Shown one piece after another: positions 1 through 5,952 of a stretch of 8,245 nt of DNA. Location of the stretch: assembly GCA_030631415.1 (NCBI GenBank), contig DAOVLE010000229.1, positions 1-8,245 on the forward strand, given 5' to 3'. Origin of the DNA: JAAEQG01 sp023133475 (GTDB lineage: Bacteria > Planctomycetota > Phycisphaerae > UBA1845). How positions within the stretch are numbered: the first letter of the stretch is position 1; each line of letters begins with the position of its first letter. The translations under genes and the position numbers were made by a program. The notes under the pieces are model-generated. The model had not been told where the DNA came from, ran no database searches, and worked only from the letters and a program-made list of their open reading frames with translations.

Positions 1-532
1 CGTCGAAGTAGCAGCAGGCACCGGTCGGATCAGGCTCATCGCACATGTCGCAGGTGCTGTCCGGGCCTAGCCATCTGCCCTGAACCTCGAAGCACGCCAT
101 CTCGGTCAGAATCTCACACGTGCCGTCGTTGAAGCAGCAAGCGCCCTCATCCTGCGGCGGGATGTCGCACATGTCGCAAGTGGTGTCCGGGCCTAGCCAG
201 ATGCCCCAATTGGTCCCAGGTGCGTAGCACTCGAACTGCGTGGTGATCTCGCAGGTGCCGTCGAAGTAGCAGCAGGCACCTTCATCCTGCGACGGCCACT
301 CGCACATATCGCAGTTCGTGTCCGGCCCGAGCCAGAAGCCCTTCGCACTCCAGCAATCCTGCGCTGTCAGAATTTCACAACCCGTGCCGTTGGTGAAACA
401 ACAGGCACCGGTCACAACGAACTCCGCACGCTCCACAGAGAGCCCTGCCTCTGCGGACCGTGTGACCGCCAAGGCTGAGTTCGTACAGAAGAGTGCGACC
501 CCAAACATACATAACCCAATTTTCCATTTCAT
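1..532 (-). CDS. Secreted six-cysteine (GACC/CDMC) repeat protein, partial (3' end beyond left edge)
   Basis: This reading frame stays open from an ATG at 530-532 to the left edge, giving 177 residues without a stop. Residues 1-22 look like a Sec signal peptide: MKWK, a hydrophobic core, then a SALA cleavage site before VTRS. From residue 42 the protein consists of repeats of 41-45 residues (42-84, 85-129, 130-170 and a cut unit at 171-177). Each has the pattern GACC-x3-G-T-C-E-I-x-T-x3-C, then G-x-W-L-G-P-D-x2-C-D-M-C, so six cysteines per unit, joined by linkers such as PPQDE. The start is fixed by the ribosome site AGGAGGT seven bases upstream. Regular cysteines behind a signal peptide suggest a disulfide-rich extracellular or surface protein. 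Similar GACC repeats are, to my knowledge, common in planctomycete secreted proteins of unknown function. The C-terminal part, which might carry a sorting signal, is outside the window. I do not know its function. Confidence 0.85.
   Translation of the reverse strand, partial: MKWKIGLCMFGVALFCTNSALAVTRSAEAGLSVERAEFVVTGACCFTNGTGCEILTAQDCWSAKGFWLGPDTNCDMCEWPSQDEGACCYFDGTCEITTQFECYAPGTNWGIWLGPDTTCDMCDIPPQDEGACCFNDGTCEILTEMACFEVQGRWLGPDSTCDMCDEPDPTGACCYFD
2..409 (-). repeat. In-frame six-Cys repeat array (3 full units plus a partial one)
   Basis: Units lie at 281-409, 146-280, 23-145 and 2-22 (minus-strand order), encoding 43, 45, 41 and at least 7 residues. Unit 2 carries extra residues (APGTNWGI) before WLGPD. 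The copies are close at the DNA level as well as in protein: the 22 bases at 1-22 recur exactly at 259-280, and the stretch at 40-79 closely matches 166-205. This suggests fairly recent duplication or continuing exchange between units. Confidence 0.85.
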
Positions 533-539
533 TTAACCT

Positions 540-546
540 ACCTCCT
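540..546 (-). promoter_or_regulatory. Ribosome binding site of the Cys-repeat gene
   Basis: On the minus strand the sequence reads AGGAGGT, a near-perfect anti-Shine-Dalgarno match, seven bases before the ATG at 530-532. It decides this start over the second ATG two codons later (525-527). Confidence 0.8.
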
Positions 547-573
547 CGTCAGTAACAATTGAATTTTCAAACC

Positions 574-594
574 CGGGCATAAGTCAGATGCCCG
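574..594 (-). other. Hairpin in the leader of the Cys-repeat gene
   Basis: CGGGCAT (574-580) and ATGCCCG (588-594) form a perfect 7-bp stem with a 7-base loop. It lies about 42 bases upstream of the leftward start codon, so it would be in that gene's 5' leader if transcription starts further right. No T-run follows on either strand, so it is not an obvious terminator. Its role is unknown. Confidence 0.4.
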
Positions 595-727
595 CCTTTC
601 ACATCCCCGTCCACCATCGTGCTCTTGCGGGACCAGCGGTTCGCCGTTTCTCTCCCGCCCCGGCCGGCCGGCAACAGGAATAAACCGTTTGGTTCAACCA
701 CCAAGGTATAGACAGCATTCCCCGCCT

Positions 728-739
728 TTTGGCGCCAAA
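728..739. other. 12-bp perfect palindrome (TTTGGCGCCAAA)
   Basis: A perfect twofold-symmetric 12-mer in the region between divergent genes. Its form would suit an operator for a dimeric regulator, but no second copy or known consensus supports that here, and chance is possible. Confidence 0.25.
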
Positions 740-779
740 GTCGTCTTTTTTCGGATTGTTCACCCTGGACAGGCGAGAA

Positions 780-800
780 GGCGGGTGGAACCCGCCCTAC
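780..800 (-). repeat. Short dispersed palindromic repeat, copy 1
   Basis: Read on the minus strand this 21-mer is GTA followed by GGCGGGT, TCC, ACCCGCC and closing bases. The 7-bp arms are perfect with a 3-base loop. It matches 7572-7592 (plus strand) at 20 of 21 positions, so the window holds two copies in opposite orientation about 6.8 kb apart, both between genes. It resembles the REP-like palindromes found scattered in many genomes. Confidence 0.65.
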
Positions 801-832
801 AACTCGAACCAATCAGTACCGCGACCGTCTGG

Positions 833-913
833 GGTGGTTCAGGGCTTTAGCCCTCTGGGGACACGAATCATGTCGGGCATTCGCGTCCCCCACCGCTAAA
901 GCGATGGGCCACC
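833..913. repeat. 81-bp compound palindrome (nested inverted repeats)
   Basis: The outer arms are 833-851 and 895-913. They share GGTGG at the tips and GCTTTAGC at the inner ends, with a mismatched middle. Inside them 857-868 (GGGGACACGAAT) pairs with 879-890 (ATTCGCGTCCCC) over 12 positions with one G-T wobble, around a 10-base loop (869-878). The left arm also contains a small hairpin, AGGGC-TTTA-GCCCT (841-854). Such nested symmetry with a wobble fits a mobile palindromic element or a structured RNA or DNA site rather than chance. No T-run follows that would make it a plain terminator. Confidence 0.55.
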
Positions 914-920
914 CGTCAAT

Positions 921-948
921 TCTCCATTCTCCATTCTCCATTTCCCAT
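921..948. repeat. Heptamer tandem repeat (TCTCCAT x3 plus one variant)
   Basis: Three exact copies of TCTCCAT (921-941) are followed by TTCCCAT (942-948). On the other strand this reads ATGGAGA repeats, the type of microsatellite that yields spurious MENGEW-like peptides when translated. It directly adjoins the compound palindrome and lies 87 bases before the transporter start. Confidence 0.7.
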
Positions 949-952
949 TCCC

Positions 953-979
953 TTGCCTGGTTGGCGGTGGTGATATAGC
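953..979 (+). promoter_or_regulatory. Weak candidate promoter of the transporter operon
   Basis: TTGCCT (953-958) and an extended -10 like TGA-TATAGC (971-979) are separated by 15 bases, shorter than the usual 17. Transcription would start near 986, leaving a leader of about 49 bases. The spacing is poor and this is only the best match in the region. Confidence 0.2.
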
Positions 980-1024
980 ATCGCTGAGCCGTGGTGTATG
1001 GTGGGGTTGGGTTTGCACGTGGAC

Positions 1025-1029
1025 GAGGA
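1025..1029 (+). promoter_or_regulatory. Ribosome binding site deciding the TTG start
   Basis: GAGGA ends five bases before TTG at 1035-1037. The frame is open upstream without an ATG or GTG in a better position, so this site is the reason for choosing the rare TTG start. Confidence 0.55.
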
Positions 1030-1034
1030 AAGCG

Positions 1035-3809
1035 TTGGACTGGTTGTATCGCTTTTCGATCCGGTATCCCAGGGCGGTCGTGGGGGTGGCATTGCTTATC
1101 ACCCTGGCGATTGCGCCGGGTGCGTTGCGTTTGGAAATCCGCACCGATGGTCATGCGCTGGTTCCGGCGGATGAGGAGCAGGTTGTCTATGATGATAAGG
1201 TCCGCGAGGAGTTCGGGGTCGAAGACCCGATCGTGGTTCTGATCTGCTCGGACGACCCCCACGGCATCTTCAACCCCCACACCGTCAAACTGATCCAGAA
1301 CCTCACCAGGCGATTTCAGGAGCTTGAAGGGGTTCGCCGCTCCGACGTCTCCAGCCTGGATACCGAGCATAACTACCGCGTGAAACGGGGCACGCTCAAG
1401 TTCCGGACGTTCTTCGACCCCCTGCCGCAGACCGCCCAGGCATTGGACACGCTCCGCAAAGACATACGCGACATCAAGCTTTATGACGGAACCGTCATTG
1501 CTTCCGACGACGATGCCGCCTCGATACTGGTAGGGGTGCCCGGCGGCGTCGGCCGGGTGGAGCGGTATACGAAAATCCAGGAGATCGTCGCCAGCCTGGG
1601 CGAGGTGCCCGAAGAAATCCACGTCATCGGCGCACCGGTGGCGGAGGCACTTTTGGGCACCCACATCCTCGAAGACCTCGGCGTGCCCGAGTTCGTGCTG
1701 GGACACCGCATCGGACGCGAGGGCAAGATGCCCTGGCGAGTCCCCAAAAGCCTCTATGAACTACGCTTGCTGATCGGACAACGCATCGGCCTAGTGCCGG
1801 TGGCCATCGCGATCATGATGGTGGTGTTCTGGATTGGTTTCCGCGGGATGGCGGCGGCGGTGCTCCCCATGATGGAGGTCGGGGCATGTTTGATCGTGGT
1901 CTTTGGGCTGATGGGCTGGTTCGGGGTTCCAGTCTATCTGACCATCGCCGTGCTGCCGGTGATCCTGACCGCCATCGGCGTGGCTGACGAGATACACATC
2001 TTCAGCCGCTACGTCGACGAACTACGCGAGCACCCCGAGCAGGAGCACCTCGATTCGCTACGGATCGCGATGGCAGAGATGTGGCGGCCGGTGGTCAAAA
2101 CCTCGCTTACCACGGCAGTGGGGTTTCTGTCCTTTGCCCTGTCCCCGCTGGGGCCTGTGAAGGTTTTTGGCGTGTTTACGGCTGTGGGCATCATCTTTTG
2201 CATGCTCTGGTCGTTGGCGGTGATACCTGCCCAACTGGCGATGCTCAACCCGCGTCGCCTGGCCCGGCGGCGTGGAGTGGAAACCGAAGCCAGACCCACA
2301 CTTTTGGCACGGTTCTTCGCGCGGTGTGGGGTGATGGTGGTGCGGTGGCGGTTTGTGGTGCTGCTTGTGGCGGTGGTTGTGGCGGTGCTGGCTCCGCTGG
2401 GAGTGCGCCAGATGCTCGTCCAGGACAGTTGGATCGACGGGTTCGCCCCAGATAGCGAGTTCCACCAAGCCACCCGGAAATTTAACGAGTGCTTCCTCGG
2501 CACACATATGCTGCTGGTGTGCGTGGACACCGGGCATGAGTTGATCAGCGGCGAACTGGAACCTAAAGCCGTGGGCACACATAAGTTCCAGTTTCCCGGC
2601 GATCTTGTCGAGGACCCAGCCGCACTGATTGGCCGGCGGGTCCACTTCAAGCGGGTGGGCAGCCCGACAGCCAAGGCGAAACCCAGGAAAAAGAAATACC
2701 ACCCGCGACGCCGGACGTGGGAGTCCCGCAAATCGTACATCAAAAACGCCACCCGCGAGGGTGACCACATCGTGATCGAAACCCCGCGAAGCCATACCCT
2801 GGTCAAGTCCATCATCCGCCTCAAGCCCGGCGAGAAGCTCGGATACGAGATCACGCCGCAACGTCTGATGCTGCCCGAGGTGGTGCGGCAGATCGACAAG
2901 CTGGAGGCGTTTCTCGAAGACCATCCCGAGGAAGCGGTCGGAGGGGTCATAGGCCCGGCGGATTACATCGCCACCACCCGCTTCATGAAGCTGCGCAAGG
3001 AGTCCAAACGCAGCATCCCGGACCAGACCAACGAACTGGAATTGCTGTGGAACGACTACCGCCGCATCCGTGGCGAAGACCGTCTGCGACAGATTATTGA
3101 CACTAAGTACGCGCGCTGCCTGATTTCGGTGTTCATGAAGAACGCCAACTATGTGGACACTCAGCGGCTGATGGACGACATCCGCGCCTACGAGCGTGAG
3201 CATCTCCGCCCGGAGGGCATTACGCTCGCTTTCGCTGGCGACGTGGCGGTCAGCCAGACTTTGATCCGGGCCATCGTCAGCACCCAGGTGCGCTCGCTGC
3301 TGGTCTCATTGGTAGGGATTCTGGTGGTGACCACGATCCTCAGCCGCTCGTTGATTTTTGGGGTGCTTGCGGTGCTGCCTTGTGCGCTGGCGGTGCTGAT
3401 CAACTTCGCGGTGATGGGCCTGGTGGGCATGCCGTTGGGGGTGGCTACTTCGATGTTCGCCGGTATGACGTTGGGGATCGGGGTGGACTACGCCATCCAC
3501 CTGCTGGAGCGTTACCGCTTGGCCCGCTCTCGTGGACAAGCGCGGGAGGCTTCACTGACCGACGCGGTGACACATACCGGTCCCGCAGTGCTCATCGACG
3601 CTGTGGCGGTGGCGTTGGGGTTCGGCATTATGATGCTGTCGCAAGTGCCGGCCAACGCCCGCTTAGGCGGGCTGGTGGTGCTGAGCATCGTGGGATGCCT
3701 GGCGGCAACCCTTCTGCTGCTGCCGGCGTTGTTGAGCCTGGGGCTTCGGCGAGGTGTTTCCGAGGAAAACCTTGCCGACGACAGCATGGGCCAGGACGTA
3801 GGTTCGTGA
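1035..3809 (+). CDS. RND superfamily transporter, MMPL family
   Basis: A 924-residue integral membrane protein with the duplicated RND layout. A first helix lies at about 14-30, a large extracytoplasmic domain at 31-250, five helices at about 251-400, a short basic cytoplasmic link, a helix at 439-456, a second large outer domain at 457-750, and five more helices at about 751-902. Each half has the MMPL/SSD-type charged motif at the end of its fourth helix: VADEIHIFSRY (D318) and GIGVDYAIHLLERYR (D818), probable parts of the proton path. MMPL proteins, such as MmpL3 or hopanoid exporter HpnN, move lipids or other hydrophobic compounds out of the inner membrane by proton motive force. The substrate here cannot be read from sequence. 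Residues 534-570 of the second outer loop are strikingly basic. The start is TTG, supported by a GAGGA site; the residues that follow, DWLYRFSIRYPRAVV, suit a short cytoplasmic tail before helix 1. The stop overlaps the next gene's GTG start. Confidence 0.85.
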   Translation: MDWLYRFSIRYPRAVVGVALLITLAIAPGALRLEIRTDGHALVPADEEQVVYDDKVREEFGVEDPIVVLICSDDPHGIFNPHTVKLIQNLTRRFQELEGVRRSDVSSLDTEHNYRVKRGTLKFRTFFDPLPQTAQALDTLRKDIRDIKLYDGTVIASDDDAASILVGVPGGVGRVERYTKIQEIVASLGEVPEEIHVIGAPVAEALLGTHILEDLGVPEFVLGHRIGREGKMPWRVPKSLYELRLLIGQRIGLVPVAIAIMMVVFWIGFRGMAAAVLPMMEVGACLIVVFGLMGWFGVPVYLTIAVLPVILTAIGVADEIHIFSRYVDELREHPEQEHLDSLRIAMAEMWRPVVKTSLTTAVGFLSFALSPLGPVKVFGVFTAVGIIFCMLWSLAVIPAQLAMLNPRRLARRRGVETEARPTLLARFFARCGVMVVRWRFVVLLVAVVVAVLAPLGVRQMLVQDSWIDGFAPDSEFHQATRKFNECFLGTHMLLVCVDTGHELISGELEPKAVGTHKFQFPGDLVEDPAALIGRRVHFKRVGSPTAKAKPRKKKYHPRRRTWESRKSYIKNATREGDHIVIETPRSHTLVKSIIRLKPGEKLGYEITPQRLMLPEVVRQIDKLEAFLEDHPEEAVGGVIGPADYIATTRFMKLRKESKRSIPDQTNELELLWNDYRRIRGEDRLRQIIDTKYARCLISVFMKNANYVDTQRLMDDIRAYEREHLRPEGITLAFAGDVAVSQTLIRAIVSTQVRSLLVSLVGILVVTTILSRSLIFGVLAVLPCALAVLINFAVMGLVGMPLGVATSMFAGMTLGIGVDYAIHLLERYRLARSRGQAREASLTDAVTHTGPAVLIDAVAVALGFGIMMLSQVPANARLGGLVVLSIVGCLAATLLLLPALLSLGLRRGVSEENLADDSMGQDVGS

Positions 3810-5845
3810 GCAATGGCAAAGTAAAGAGAAGGCAACCATCGGCCGGCAGGCAACCACCGGCCGGCAAACAGCCACCACTCCTGGACCGCGATCGGGATGA
3901 GGTTGGTGCAGAGAGCAGGAAATGCTTGCTTGCTCTTGGGCTTCTGGTTGTGGCAGGGGTTATCGTCTACCTTAACAGCTTCTCGGGCGTGTTCCTCTTT
4001 GACGACAAGCACAGCATTGTCGAAAACTCGCGCATCCGTGATTTCGATTTCATCTGGCGGTTCTTGTGGTTCCGTCGCGGCCTTGTGGAGCTGTCGTTTG
4101 CCGTGAACTATGCCTTTGGCAAGCTGGATGTCTGGGGATATCACGCATTCAATCTTTGTGTTCACGTACTGGCGGGTTTTGCACTGTTCGGCGTCGTCCG
4201 CCGCACCCTTCTACGCGAGGCGTTTCGGGAATCCTATCACCGGGCTGCCACCGGCATCGCCTTCACGGTGGCTTTGTTGTGGCTGGTTCACCCGCTTCAG
4301 ACCCAGTGTGTCACCTACATCGTGCAGCGAGCCGAGTCGATGATGGGGCTGTTTTATCTGGTGACGCTCTACTGCCTCGTTCGTGGGGTGGATTCGTCGC
4401 GACGGCCCCTCTGGTATGCCGCAGCCGTGGCCTCCTGTGCTCTGGGGATGAACTGCAAAGCGGTGATGATCACCGCGCCAGTGGTCGTGTTTCTCTATGA
4501 TCTGGTATTTGTCGGCAAATCGTTCACCAAGACGTTGAAGCTGCGTTGGGGTTTGTATGTTGGCCTGGTTGGCACCTGGGGCATACTTGTGGTTTCTGGG
4601 ATCGTCCGGGGCGTCTTGGCGCCATCGGTGGGCACAAGATCGCGTGTCGGCTTCGCTTACAAGGGCGTCACCCCGTTTGAGTACCTTATAAGCCAGCCCG
4701 GCGTAATACTGCGCTATCTGAAGTTGTCGTTCTGGCCGAAGTCGCTTTGTCTGGATTATTGGTGGCTGGTGGCTGAGGCCGCAACCGCCATTATTGTGCC
4801 CGGGCTTGTGGTTATGGCTCTTTTGGTTGGGACGTTGTGGGCATTTTGGCGGAAGCCCTGGCTGGGGTTTTTGGGGGCGTGGTTCTTCCTGATTCTTTCG
4901 CCTACGTCGAGCTTCATCCCGATCAGGGACCTCGCATTCGAGCATCGCATGTACTTGCCCCTGGCAGCGGTGGTGGTGCTGGCGGTGATCACCGGCCGAG
5001 CGGTTTTGGGGTATCTGTCTGTACGCCTGTCGCTCAAGTCGCAGTCGCCACGGTTGATTGCCGGCATTTTGGTGGTGCTTGTGGGAGCGGGGTTGGGCTG
5101 GGGAACGGTCCGGCGTAATAGAGATTACCACAGCAAACAGGCTATGTGGAGCGACGTGGTCCACAAGCGCCCGGAGAATTCGCGTGCATATAACAATCTG
5201 GGCATGGCCCTGATCGGTCTAGGAAAAACCCAGGAGGCTATTGCACGCTGGAACAAGGCATTGGAGCTTGAGCCCAACTACCTCGAAGCACACAACAATC
5301 TAGGGAAAGCGTACCACCAACAAGGCAAAACCACGGATGCGATAAAGCACTTTACCGAGATCCTGCGATTAGCACCCGATTCTGCGATCGCACATAACAG
5401 TTTGGGCGACGCTTTGGTTGGGCTGGGGGAGATCGATGAAGGAATCGTGCACCTTCGCAAAGCCTTGTCTCTCAAGCCCCGTTTTGCAAAAGCCCACAAC
5501 AACCTTGGCATGGCTTTGGGGCGGCAGGGGAAGTTCGACAAGGCTGCCGAGTGTCTTGCGACGGCTTTGCGGTACGACCCTGACAACCCCAACGCCCATA
5601 GCAACCTCGGCAATGTGTTGGCTGCCCAGGGAGAGCTTGACCAGGCTATCGAGCATTATACCACGGCGTTGCGTCTCCAGCCCGATCATATCGACGCACG
5701 TTGCAATCTGGCTACCGCTTTCACCCAACAAGGCAAGCTCGCCGAAGCCATCGAGCAATACCGCACGGTTTTGCGGTTGAATCCAAATCATACGAAGGCA
5801 CGCAAGGAACTTAATAAACTATTGCAAAAGAAGGGGGCGAGTTAA
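3806..5845 (+). CDS. GT-C (TMTC/PMT-like) membrane protein with C-terminal TPRs
   Basis: A 679-residue protein. Residues 1-38 are a basic, Pro-rich cytoplasmic tail. About ten membrane helices follow (first 39-56; others near 113-130, 150-166, 178-193, 201-230, 250-268, 328-346, 353-366, 384-404 and 417-433), then six exact 34-residue TPRs (459-662) and a short capping helix. The first outer loop has FDDK (D66, D67), as expected for the catalytic acidic motif of GT-C glycosyltransferases. HPLQTQ (162-167), VQRAES (173-178) and SPTSSF..EHRMYLPL (365-386) resemble the TMTC O-mannosyltransferases and their bacterial relatives. The inferred role is transfer of a sugar from a polyprenyl-linked donor to a protein or glycan outside the inner membrane, with the TPRs binding the acceptor. 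Acceptor and sugar are unknown. The GTG start at 3806-3808 overlaps the transporter stop (GTGA) and there is no in-frame ATG before residue 179, so translational coupling is likely. A longer frame upstream only overlaps the transporter and is discounted. Confidence 0.75.
   Translation: MSNGKVKRRQPSAGRQPPAGKQPPLLDRDRDEVGAESRKCLLALGLLVVAGVIVYLNSFSGVFLFDDKHSIVENSRIRDFDFIWRFLWFRRGLVELSFAVNYAFGKLDVWGYHAFNLCVHVLAGFALFGVVRRTLLREAFRESYHRAATGIAFTVALLWLVHPLQTQCVTYIVQRAESMMGLFYLVTLYCLVRGVDSSRRPLWYAAAVASCALGMNCKAVMITAPVVVFLYDLVFVGKSFTKTLKLRWGLYVGLVGTWGILVVSGIVRGVLAPSVGTRSRVGFAYKGVTPFEYLISQPGVILRYLKLSFWPKSLCLDYWWLVAEAATAIIVPGLVVMALLVGTLWAFWRKPWLGFLGAWFFLILSPTSSFIPIRDLAFEHRMYLPLAAVVVLAVITGRAVLGYLSVRLSLKSQSPRLIAGILVVLVGAGLGWGTVRRNRDYHSKQAMWSDVVHKRPENSRAYNNLGMALIGLGKTQEAIARWNKALELEPNYLEAHNNLGKAYHQQGKTTDAIKHFTEILRLAPDSAIAHNSLGDALVGLGEIDEGIVHLRKALSLKPRFAKAHNNLGMALGRQGKFDKAAECLATALRYDPDNPNAHSNLGNVLAAQGELDQAIEHYTTALRLQPDHIDARCNLATAFTQQGKLAEAIEQYRTVLRLNPNHTKARKELNKLLQKKGAS
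3831..3866 (+). repeat. 18-bp tandem repeat in the cytoplasmic tail of the GT-C protein
   Basis: Two 18-bp units (3831-3848 and 3849-3866) differ by one base. A third, degenerate unit follows to about 3884. They encode RQPSAG, RQPPAG and KQPPLL, a basic proline-rich tail just before the first membrane helix. Copy number could vary in frame. Confidence 0.7.
5180..5791 (+). repeat. Six-unit TPR array
   Basis: Six 34-residue units begin at residues 459, 493, 527, 561, 595 and 629 with no insertions. The consensus positions are clear: L7-G8 within A-(Y/H)-N-N-L-G, A20, an aromatic or hydrophobic residue at 24, A27 and P32. A preceding helix (about 439-456, MWSDVVHKRP) resembles the half-repeat that joins membrane and TPR parts in TMTC-like proteins. 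Confidence 0.85.
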
Positions 5846-5878
5846 TTATTGTGTTGCCGGATCGCAAACATTCTGTGG

Positions 5879-5892
5879 ACCCGCATCCGGGT
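5879..5892 (+). other. Small hairpin after the GT-C gene
   Basis: ACCCG and CGGGT form a 5-bp stem around CATC, 33 bases after the stop codon. There is no T-run, so it is at most a weak or factor-assisted terminator. Confidence 0.2.
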
Positions 5893-5897
5893 GGTGG

Positions 5898-5926
5898 GTG
5901 ACGAGCTGCCGGAAAAATGCTAGGAT
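5898..5926 (+). promoter_or_regulatory. Candidate promoter of the phosphomutase gene
   Basis: GTGACG (5898-5903) and TAGGAT (5921-5926) are 17 bases apart, each matching four of six consensus bases, and TGC before the -10 makes it an extended type. The start of transcription would be near 5933, about 20 bases before the ATG. Confidence 0.35.
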
Positions 5927-5938
5927 GATTGTAACGAC

Positions 5939-5946
5939 GAGGAAGG
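5939..5946 (+). promoter_or_regulatory. Ribosome binding site deciding the upstream phosphomutase start
   Basis: GAGGAAGG lies 6 bases before ATG 5953. The internal ATG at 6166 has only a weak GATGAG-like sequence before it. This favours translation of the N-terminal extension. Confidence 0.6.
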
Positions 5947-5952
5947 TGTGGC

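Larger units (their letters stand above)
533..1034. other. 502-bp intergenic region between divergent genes
   Basis: The secreted repeat gene runs left and the transporter gene runs right, so both 5' regions must lie here. I find no convincing coding region: the short open frames lack a ribosome site or a recognisable protein. It holds several structured elements listed separately: a hairpin (574-594), a 12-bp palindrome (728-739), a GGCGGGT palindrome (780-800), an 81-bp compound palindrome (833-913) and a heptamer tandem repeat (921-948). A GGCCGG-type run at 660-671 is also self-complementary. No strong sigma70 promoter stands out for the leftward gene. Confidence 0.7.

Noticed and set aside
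1..409. Regular repeats considered as a CRISPR array
   Set aside because: The repeats are in frame, of slightly different lengths, and encode conserved cysteines with no unique spacers.
318..536. Plus-strand open frame of 72 codons
   Set aside because: It lies opposite the Cys-repeat gene, whose signal peptide, repeat pattern and ribosome site are convincing; this frame has no recognisable protein.
813..1706. Minus-strand open frame of about 300 codons over the palindrome and the start of the transporter
   Set aside because: It is antisense to a clear MMPL gene, and its C-terminal part is a translation of the palindrome and heptamer repeat. Long antisense frames are expected in GC-rich genes.
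2338..2400. GTGG-rich low-complexity stretch that might look like a repeat or G-quadruplex site
   Set aside because: It is explained by Val/Ala/Leu codons of the seventh membrane helix of the transporter.
2058..3203. Minus-strand open frame of 381 codons inside the transporter
   Set aside because: Wholly antisense to conserved transporter sequence, with a low-complexity His-rich run produced by the complement of GTGGCGGTG-type codons for a membrane helix.
3380..3805. Possible longer N-terminus for the GT-C/TPR protein
   Set aside because: The frame is open upstream but would overlap 430 bases of the transporter; its product (many Gly, Arg) looks like an out-of-frame reading, whereas the GTG at 3806 gives a normal short cytoplasmic tail and a typical GTGA overlap.
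4211..5164. Minus-strand open frame of 317 codons inside the GT-C gene
   Set aside because: Polar and His/Gln-rich composition is what the complement of membrane-helix codons gives; no ribosome site or family resemblance.
5846..5952. Intrinsic terminator between the GT-C and phosphomutase genes
   Set aside because: Only a 5-bp stem without a T-run is present, so partial read-through into the phosphomutase gene cannot be excluded.
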